A stretch of DNA of 17,746 nt from Candidatus Zixiibacteriota bacterium (GTDB lineage Bacteria > Zixibacteria > MSB-5A5 > SM23-73-2): positions 1 through 17,746 of the forward strand of contig JAUWYR010000048.1 in assembly GCA_030615745.1 (NCBI GenBank), written 5' to 3'. The notes under the pieces were generated by a model. The model was given only the letters and a program-made list of their open reading frames with translations. It made no database searches and was not told the origin of the DNA. Positions 13,060-17,746 of this stretch are shown piece by piece. Position numbers and translations under genes: made by a program. The stretch's first letter is position 1. Each line of letters starts with the position of its first letter.

Positions 13060-13571
13060 GAAAAAAAGCTTTTGTTTTTGCCTTAATCTTTTTTGGTCTA
13101 TCCATCTCAGCTTTTTCACAAGATGTAAAGATTGGATATGTTGATACTCAACGATTGAAATTGGAGTATAAGGAGTTTGCGGAAGCACAGGCTAAATTTG
13201 AGCGTCAGATGGCTAAATGGCAGGCACAGGCAGATTCAATGCAGGCAGAGCTTTTAAGATTGCAGGAGGATTTGAATAAGCAGAGGCTACTCTTAAGTGA
13301 GGAGAAAAAAAGGGAGAAAGAGCAATATATATTAGAGAAACAAAGGGAATATCAGGAGTTTGCAACTAAAATCTTAGGACAAGAAGGAGAGGCAGCCAAA
13401 CGTGAGTTTGAGCTTTCCAAGCCATTAATCGAAAAGATCAATGCTGCGATAAAGTTAGTTGCTTTGAGGGAAAACTATACTCTAATATTGGACACCGCAG
13501 GTGGTGATATTTTATATGCCAAAGAGGAGATGGATATAACTGATAAGATATTGGAGGAGCTGAATCAGTAG
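13056..13571 (+). CDS. OmpH/Skp-family periplasmic chaperone
   Basis: 171 residues. The N-terminal ~21 residues form a signal peptide (basic MRKK, hydrophobic core, cleavage near AFSQ). The mature chain begins KIGYVDTQRL, the usual OmpH/Skp opening, then has a long charged coiled-coil (about residues 45-125) rich in Gln, Glu and Lys, and ends with the beta segment ENYTLILDTAGGDILYA. Members hold unfolded outer-membrane proteins in the periplasm, so the cell has an outer membrane. AAGGAGG lies 7 bases before ATG 13056. Its usual partners (bamA, lpxD) are not nearby. A heptamer array follows the stop. Confidence 0.9.
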   Translation: MRKKAFVFALIFFGLSISAFSQDVKIGYVDTQRLKLEYKEFAEAQAKFERQMAKWQAQADSMQAELLRLQEDLNKQRLLLSEEKKREKEQYILEKQREYQEFATKILGQEGEAAKREFELSKPLIEKINAAIKLVALRENYTLILDTAGGDILYAKEEMDITDKILEELNQ

Positions 13572-13572
13572 A

Positions 13573-13635
13573 CGGTAAACGGAAAACAGAAAACGGTGAA
13601 CAGAAAACAGTAAACAGTAAACGGTAAACAGTGAA
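13573..13635. repeat. heptanucleotide tandem repeat, 9 units
   Basis: Nine consecutive 7-base units vary on CRGWRAA (CGGTAAA, CGGAAAA, CAGAAAA, CGGTGAA, CAGAAAA, CAGTAAA twice, CGGTAAA, CAGTGAA). It starts two bases after the ompH stop; CAGTAGA at 13566-13572, spanning the Gln codon and stop, is in the same register and could be a tenth, coding unit. Same family as 273-307. Confidence 0.9.
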
Positions 13636-13644
13636 CAGATTTTA

Positions 13645-13692
13645 GGAGTGCAATCCATATGGATTGCAATGCAAAAACAAAATTTTCGCACG
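13645..13692 (+). repeat. GGAGTGCAA palindrome family, long copy 1
   Basis: Begins GGAGTGCAA, contains a perfect 20-base palindrome TGCAATCCATATGGATTGCA (13649-13668), then GCAAAAACAAAATTTTCGCAC. It matches 16532-16580 over most of its length, but the second hairpin is decayed. It sits just before the Mrr-like gene. Confidence 0.8.
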
Positions 13693-13715
13693 ACACAAAT
13701 TCAAATAGTGGTTAA

Positions 13716-15023
13716 ATGCCGATCGATTTTTCAGAAATAGAAAATTGGAGACAATTCGAAGATCTAGTCTGTGACTTGCTCGAAAAGGAAGGTTTTCACA
13801 TCGAAGAACGGGCAGGTATAGGGCCTGATGAAGGCAGAGACATTTTAGCTGTAGGATATTTTACAAATTCGTTGGAGCGAATGGAAAGACGGTACTTAGT
13901 TTCATGTAAGCACTGGAAGGGTCCAGTGCCTGAGTCGGAAGTCACAGATATAAAAGACAAGATGATACAACACGAAGCCAATGGCTATCTATTAGTGACA
14001 TACGATATAAGGAGTGGTCTTCAACACAAAATAGATGGATTGAAAAGGGAACTCACAATTAAATACTGGCTAAAGCGTGATATAGAAAATCTCCTAATAA
14101 TACATAAGGACGTATTCAAGAAACATCTACCGAAAAGCTACACACAATTTTTTGGCCTCGAGGGTTTAATTCCGGAGTCAGAACTAATAGAGCTTTTCAA
14201 TAAAAAATATGGACGAAATCCAAATACTGATGAACTAATCTCATGGCGCAAAGATACGCTAAATTATAGCCTAACTAATCTTCACGAGATTGAAGCTATC
14301 CTCGATGATAAAGATGTCTTAGATTCACTAAACGAAATGTATGAAAAACTCCTAGCCAGGAAAGTAGACCCTATGGGACATTTGACATGGGGCTATCTGC
14401 TCCACGTCTCAAAAACGGAAGAGACCAAAAAAGAAATTGAATACAACATAAGACATTTAGTGGAGTTTTTAAATAGAGCTAGGCTCATTTATACAGCTCA
14501 TGGATTGCCGAGAACTGAAATACACTTCGAAAGCATTACTCAGAGTTTCTTTCAGTGGCGTCCATATCACATACTATGGTCGAAAGGGATTCTAAGGGTT
14601 GACCCAAAAGCATTTCCACCATACATAGAAATGGAGTCTCCACAAGATAATGTATTCGCAATTCAGTGGTCTTTAGGAATACAACTTTTGAATAAAAAAG
14701 TTATTGTGTTAGATGTTTCTCGTGATAACTTCTTTGAGGTGTTCTTATTGGTTCGTGCTAACGATGGTAAACCATATTTCATTAAATATGGCTATAGCGC
14801 TGGTCAACCCAAAAAAGTCCGAGACGCTGGAATTGATTACGCTGAGTTTTTCTTAGGGGCTGAGTTTGCACTAAACGCCCACCCGCCACAAACCCTTGAA
14901 ACAAATTTTGAGAATGATTTGAACAAGTTGTATAATGTAAAGGTAAGTTCTGTACTAAGTCTGCATTTTCGTGTCAGAGGGAAAGCCAAAATTAGCAGGA
15001 TATTGCTGGCTGAAGCTCCATAA
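13716..15023 (+). CDS. protein with N-terminal Mrr-like (PD-(D/E)xK) nuclease domain and large unknown C-terminal part
   Basis: 435 residues. The N-terminal ~105 residues match the Mrr-like restriction endonuclease fold: FEDLVCDLLEKEGFHIEE, then GPDEGRDILAVG with Asp42, then RYLVSCKHWKGPV with Lys65. The acidic residue of the (D/E)xK pair is replaced by Ser63, as S-C-K; Mrr relatives often have QxK or similar, so activity is still plausible. Residues ~120-435 match nothing I recognise and show no membrane helix. Mrr-type enzymes cut modified or foreign DNA. No methyltransferase or partner is adjacent, so it stands alone. An in-frame TAA directly before ATG 13716 fixes the upstream limit; no strong ribosome binding site. 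It is flanked by repeats and may be acquired. Confidence 0.75.
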   Translation: MPIDFSEIENWRQFEDLVCDLLEKEGFHIEERAGIGPDEGRDILAVGYFTNSLERMERRYLVSCKHWKGPVPESEVTDIKDKMIQHEANGYLLVTYDIRSGLQHKIDGLKRELTIKYWLKRDIENLLIIHKDVFKKHLPKSYTQFFGLEGLIPESELIELFNKKYGRNPNTDELISWRKDTLNYSLTNLHEIEAILDDKDVLDSLNEMYEKLLARKVDPMGHLTWGYLLHVSKTEETKKEIEYNIRHLVEFLNRARLIYTAHGLPRTEIHFESITQSFFQWRPYHILWSKGILRVDPKAFPPYIEMESPQDNVFAIQWSLGIQLLNKKVIVLDVSRDNFFEVFLLVRANDGKPYFIKYGYSAGQPKKVRDAGIDYAEFFLGAEFALNAHPPQTLETNFENDLNKLYNVKVSSVLSLHFRVRGKAKISRILLAEAP

Positions 15024-15039
15024 AAACTTGTATTTTGTA

Positions 15040-15062
15040 GGTTGATTTTTCTAAAATCGACC
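15040..15062 (+). terminator. hairpin between convergent genes
   Basis: GGTTGATTTT (15040-15049), TCT loop, AAAATCGACC (15053-15062), with one G-T pair, then TTTCATTTTT. It is 16 bases past the nuclease stop and 26 bases from the end of the convergent hydrolase, so it could serve both. Confidence 0.55.
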
Positions 15063-15088
15063 TTTCATTTTTGTCGAATTGATAAGAT

Positions 15089-16411
15089 TTATTGCTTAAT
15101 CCACTTCGTTATATCTTCAATCACCTTTCTTTCTATGTGTCCTTCCTTTTCATATTCCGAAGGTGTAGATTTACCCTCTCCTGACATAAAAAGATGATTA
15201 AGATCAGGATAAAATTTGTAGGTAACATTCTTTTTTTCCTTTAGCCCTTTTTTCCACCCATCAAAATCCTCTTGGGTTACTTGATAATCCCTTCCACCCT
15301 GAAGAATCAAAATCGGGCACAGAAGTTTTTGGGCAAACTCGATCTGGTCTCTTTTTTTCAGGTCTTTCCAGTATCTTCCGCTTGCAGAAAGAAATATCTC
15401 ATCGTCGCCAAAAGAGCCATCTTTTATCCTTTTGGCATTTTCTCGAAACCTCTCAAGTTGCTTTTGCTCAACTGAATCCAATTCACCATCTAAACCTGCT
15501 ATATACTCTGTCTGTTCCACTACCAGGTCCTCAAGAGGTCTGGTGCTTCCAGCCATTATGATCGCTCCTTTCAAGCTCCCATCTCTTGTTCCTATCTCAG
15601 GGGCAAGCATTCCACCAAGGCTGTGGCCCAAAAGATAGATTTTTTCAGAATCGACTCTTTTATCTTTTCTCAAAAACTCAAGTGCATATATTGCATCATC
15701 AATTACCTCATCATCCACAGTGATTTTTTTCGGATCCAATTTCTCCCCATAGACTTTTGTGCGCTTATCATACCTTAATACCGCAATTCCATTTGAAGAT
15801 AATCCCCAGGCTAAATCCCGGAAAACCTTATTTGGACCTATAGTTTCATCCATATCATTAGGACCAGACCCATGAACCAGAATAACACCAACAGACTTTT
15901 TTTGCTCTTTAGGGATGCTTAAAATCCCTGGAAGTTTCCAAGGGTCTTCTCCAATTTGAACTTCATTTTCTGTGAAAGAATTTTTGTCAACATAGGAGGG
16001 TGGAGTGTATTCAGCTTTGGAAACAGGCGGATTAATCCAGAACCCAGCAATTTTTTCTTCTTGATCAAAGGTTATCCTCGCATCCATAAATGCTTTTTCA
16101 AATTCAAGGGTAAGTATTACTACTTTAAACTTATCTTTTACGAAAAACTTTTTTCTTGACATCGATTGGAAATCTCCGAAAGATGCGATAAGTTGATTCC
16201 ATGTGGCTTCTAATTGAGAGGCTGGAAGAGCCTCAGACATCTTTTGATTGAAATTTTCTGTTGCACCAATAAAATCTTTTTGAACTATTAAACTTATGAA
16301 ACCTTCCGCTTTTTGATATAAAGCTTCCTCCTCAGAGACCTGAGCCAAAACATTGGATAAATATCCCATTAGAAAAACAAAGAGGAAAGTAAAAAAAACT
16401 TTTTTCTTCAT
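15089..16411 (-). CDS. secreted alpha/beta hydrolase with N-terminal DUF3887-like domain
   Basis: 440 residues. A signal peptide (MKKKVFFTFLFVFLMGYLSN, cleavage near VLAQ) is followed by a DUF3887-like region (about 30-125), then an alpha/beta hydrolase domain (about 160-440). Catalytic elements are visible: VHGSG oxyanion loop (179-183), nucleophile elbow GHSLGG with Ser264, acid Asp375 in GGRDYQV, and His406 in DLNHLF. Related proteins are exported esterases or peptidases of the dienelactone-hydrolase/prolyl-oligopeptidase type; the substrate cannot be told. ATG 16411 is chosen over ATG 16426 because GGAGGT lies 7 bases before it and the signal peptide starts there. Transcribed with its own leader after the permease terminator. 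Confidence 0.87.
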   Translation of the reverse strand: MKKKVFFTFLFVFLMGYLSNVLAQVSEEEALYQKAEGFISLIVQKDFIGATENFNQKMSEALPASQLEATWNQLIASFGDFQSMSRKKFFVKDKFKVVILTLEFEKAFMDARITFDQEEKIAGFWINPPVSKAEYTPPSYVDKNSFTENEVQIGEDPWKLPGILSIPKEQKKSVGVILVHGSGPNDMDETIGPNKVFRDLAWGLSSNGIAVLRYDKRTKVYGEKLDPKKITVDDEVIDDAIYALEFLRKDKRVDSEKIYLLGHSLGGMLAPEIGTRDGSLKGAIIMAGSTRPLEDLVVEQTEYIAGLDGELDSVEQKQLERFRENAKRIKDGSFGDDEIFLSASGRYWKDLKKRDQIEFAQKLLCPILILQGGRDYQVTQEDFDGWKKGLKEKKNVTYKFYPDLNHLFMSGEGKSTPSEYEKEGHIERKVIEDITKWIKQ

Positions 16412-16418
16412 AGCTTTT

Positions 16419-16424
16419 ACCTCC
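16419..16424 (-). promoter_or_regulatory. ribosome binding site deciding the hydrolase start
   Basis: GGAGGT with a 7-base spacer to ATG 16411; it lies inside the frame of the longer ATG 16426 reading, which has no site of its own. Confidence 0.75.
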
Positions 16425-16509
16425 ATAAAAAATTTTTAAATGATAGTCAAGTTATCCATCTAATTTCTTGAACTCTTTTTGCTAATATATATAACTGAAT
16501 TTAAAAAAT

Positions 16510-16585
16510 ATTCAAAGAAAAAATTAAAGAAGGAGTGCAATCCATATCGATTGCATTGCAAAAACAAGTTTTTGCACTCCTTCTT
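16510..16585 (-). terminator. GGAGTGCAA palindrome copy 2 acting as terminator of the ABC permease
   Basis: Arms AAGAAGGAGTGCAA (16527-16540) and TTGCACTCCTTCTT (16572-16585) pair perfectly over 14 bp and enclose two further hairpins, one GCAAAAAC/GTTTTTGC. On the minus strand the stem starts 5 bases after the permease stop and is followed by TTTAATTTTTTC, a good T-tract. It is also a repeat, homologous to 13645-13692. Confidence 0.75.
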
Positions 16586-16590
16586 AAGTT

Positions 16591-17448
16591 CTAATAGTTA
16601 GTCAGCTGATCTATCTTCCCATATTTTCTTGCAATGTGCTCAAAAGTCCGGTAAATATAATGGGAGAACAAAGCCAAAAAAGCTGTTGTTACAAACATAA
16701 TTATCATAAGTTGAAAGTTGGAATAATGGCTCAAAATAGTGCTCAAACTTTTTCCTAAAACTGCTCTTCTCAAAAGCTCTAACCAGTAAGTTAAAGGCAA
16801 AATCTTTGAAAGATACTGGAGCCAGATTGGTAGAATATCTATAGGATAGATTGCTCCACAGGCTAAAAAGAATATACCGGCGGTCCCTTCGGTCAGATAC
16901 CAGGAATGATGAGCTGTAATCATAGTGATTCCAGCAAGAAGTATTCCCAAACAGGTGATTATGAAAAGACCTACGAGTATTGACGTTATAAGCAGGGGGT
17001 AATTAACCGAGCCAAGATCAATAGGTATTTTCAAGACTATCATTCCAAAAGCAATAGCTATTATAACCGCAAATGTAGTGATTATCATCTTCGCTGTCCC
17101 TCTTCCAAAGAGGTAATAATACATCCTGATAGGGGCAATATATATGTATCTTATGATCTGATAATGTTCCCTGTCCTCATGGATGACCCAGGAGATTCCA
17201 AATAAGACATTGTAGACATACATAAAGAATGCGTTTCCAATATAGATATAGGCGAAAAGGTCTGTTTTAGTCTTTCCATGGGTGACGACCATATACATAA
17301 ATACCAGGATCAAAGATGAGGCAATGGGTCTTATGATTGAGTAAATCGCAAATAAAAAAGGATTAGCCCAGTTGGATTCCATAGCCCATCCGAGCCAGCT
17401 TGAGAGCTTAATTGTCCTTAAATCGTCTTTTAAGTTTAAGATTTTCAT
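16591..17448 (-). CDS. ABC-2 type transporter permease
   Basis: 285 residues, about six membrane helices. After a short N-terminal cytoplasmic part (MKILNLKDDLRTIKLS) come paired helices near 29-55 and 63-90, then four more. The late block AIYPIDILPIWLQYLSKILPLTYWLELLRRAVLG is the characteristic ABC-2 amphipathic segment before the last helix. Such permeases work with a separate ATPase to export drugs, lipids or polysaccharide; no ATPase gene is in the window and an insertion sequence lies upstream, so the partner may be beyond it or lost. ATG 17448 has only a weak site (AAAGAG) upstream. Confidence 0.85.
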   Translation of the reverse strand: MKILNLKDDLRTIKLSSWLGWAMESNWANPFLFAIYSIIRPIASSLILVFMYMVVTHGKTKTDLFAYIYIGNAFFMYVYNVLFGISWVIHEDREHYQIIRYIYIAPIRMYYYLFGRGTAKMIITTFAVIIAIAFGMIVLKIPIDLGSVNYPLLITSILVGLFIITCLGILLAGITMITAHHSWYLTEGTAGIFFLACGAIYPIDILPIWLQYLSKILPLTYWLELLRRAVLGKSLSTILSHYSNFQLMIIMFVTTAFLALFSHYIYRTFEHIARKYGKIDQLTNY

Positions 17449-17585
17449 ATTTCAACACTCTTTAAGACTTTCTCCAGCGGGGTCAAGAAACCTCACTGTA
17501 ACATTTGAAACTTAAAATTTTTAAATAAAACTCATTCTCCTATCAAAGGGAAAGGACATACCCTTACTCTACGTATTCACTCTGA
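17449..17585. other. gap between the permease and the insertion sequence, no clear gene
   Basis: Mostly AT-rich DNA. On the minus strand a frame of under 20 codons runs into the permease leader, ending LKEC-stop; it is too short to assign. No convincing promoter was found. Confidence 0.5.
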
Positions 17586-17746
17586 GGCTGTCTAAAAATG
17601 TCATTGCGGGTATAAAGGTTTTAAAGTGTTGCTATTTTCATTTGATTTTTAAGGAAACAGTACCAATTTATGTATTGAATTTTGTGTTTTTCCGTTAAAC
17701 CTCTGTGTCTTTGATAATCTGATTTCAGTCTTGAATGAAAACCTTC
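17586..17746 (-). mobile_element. end of an insertion sequence (continues past the window)
   Basis: The transposase fragment stops at 17621, and GAGGCTGTCTAAAAA (17584-17598), similar to the GGCTGTCTAAAAA-type ends of known elements, lies about 25-35 bases beyond the stop, where a terminal inverted repeat is expected. The exact boundary is a guess because the other end and the target duplication are not visible. Confidence 0.5.
17621..17746 (-). CDS. transposase C-terminal fragment (gene starts beyond the window)
   Basis: Open on the minus strand from the window edge to TAA at 17621-17623, 41 codons. The visible part begins EGFHSRLKSDYQRHRGL and continues with TEKHKIQYINWYCFLKNQ. The order FHSRLK...RxRGL...Y(I/L)NWYxFLKN matches the end of DDE transposases of the IS1595-like kind (compare FHSRLK...GVSTKYLxNYLNWF), and the leading Glu could be the last catalytic residue. 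Family assignment is from memory of the pattern. Whether the gene is intact cannot be judged. Confidence 0.6.
   Translation of the reverse strand, partial: EGFHSRLKSDYQRHRGLTEKHKIQYINWYCFLKNQMKIATL

Noticed and set aside
13573-13635. CRISPR array
   Set aside because: Units are 7 bases with no spacers; it is a simple tandem repeat.
17449-17520. Tail of an ABC ATPase upstream of the permease
   Set aside because: The in-frame stretch is under 20 codons before a stop, and no Walker B, H-loop or other ATPase motif is visible.
1-17746. tRNA or rRNA genes
   Set aside because: No cloverleaf with a GTTCRA-type loop or rRNA-like conserved block was seen by eye; a tRNAscan-SE or Infernal run would be decisive.

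Overview
The window reads as a piece of an uncultured, moderately AT-rich bacterial genome. The evidence is a dockerin-tailed secreted protein, an OmpH/Skp periplasmic chaperone (so a cell with an outer membrane) and intergenic DNA packed with small palindromic repeats. This combination resembles FCB-type candidate phyla such as Zixibacteria or KSB1. That placement is inference from sequence style, not from a marker-gene tree.

Layout. Bases 2-271 (+) hold the C-terminus of a secreted protein ending in two dockerin-like calcium-binding repeats. Bases 272-1218 have no credible gene. They carry a heptanucleotide array and about a dozen hairpins or nested palindromes, several shared with other gaps in the window. 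Bases 1219-12741 (-) are a respiratory complex I locus in the order nuoA-B-C-D-[unknown membrane protein]-H-I-//-J-K-[unknown membrane protein]-[57-residue ORF]-L-M-N. The electron-input genes nuoE, nuoF and nuoG are absent. An unknown multi-spanning membrane protein occupies their usual slot between nuoD and nuoH. A two-gene insert lies between nuoK and nuoL. A 357-base gap of repeats separates nuoI from nuoJ and contains a good sigma70-like promoter, so the locus is probably transcribed as at least two units.

Bases 12742-13055 are an AT-rich divergent promoter region between nuoA (-) and an ompH/skp-like gene (+). A second heptanucleotide array and a palindromic element follow ompH. Then come a stand-alone gene with an Mrr-like nuclease domain (+), a secreted DUF3887 plus alpha/beta hydrolase (-) and an ABC-2 permease (-). 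The permease is followed by a long hairpin with a T-tract. The right edge (about 17586-17746) holds the end of an insertion sequence with the last 41 codons of a transposase on the minus strand.

How the genes work together. NuoB, C, D and I form the quinone-reducing arm with clusters N2, N6a and N6b. NuoA, H, J, K, L, M and N form the proton-pumping membrane arm. All ligand and channel residues I checked are present, so the 11-subunit core looks functional. It must take electrons from ferredoxin or from an input module encoded elsewhere. The two extra membrane proteins are candidates for lineage-specific accessory subunits or assembly factors. Several starts were chosen from Shine-Dalgarno spacing; nuoJ, nuoK and nuoN use TTG.
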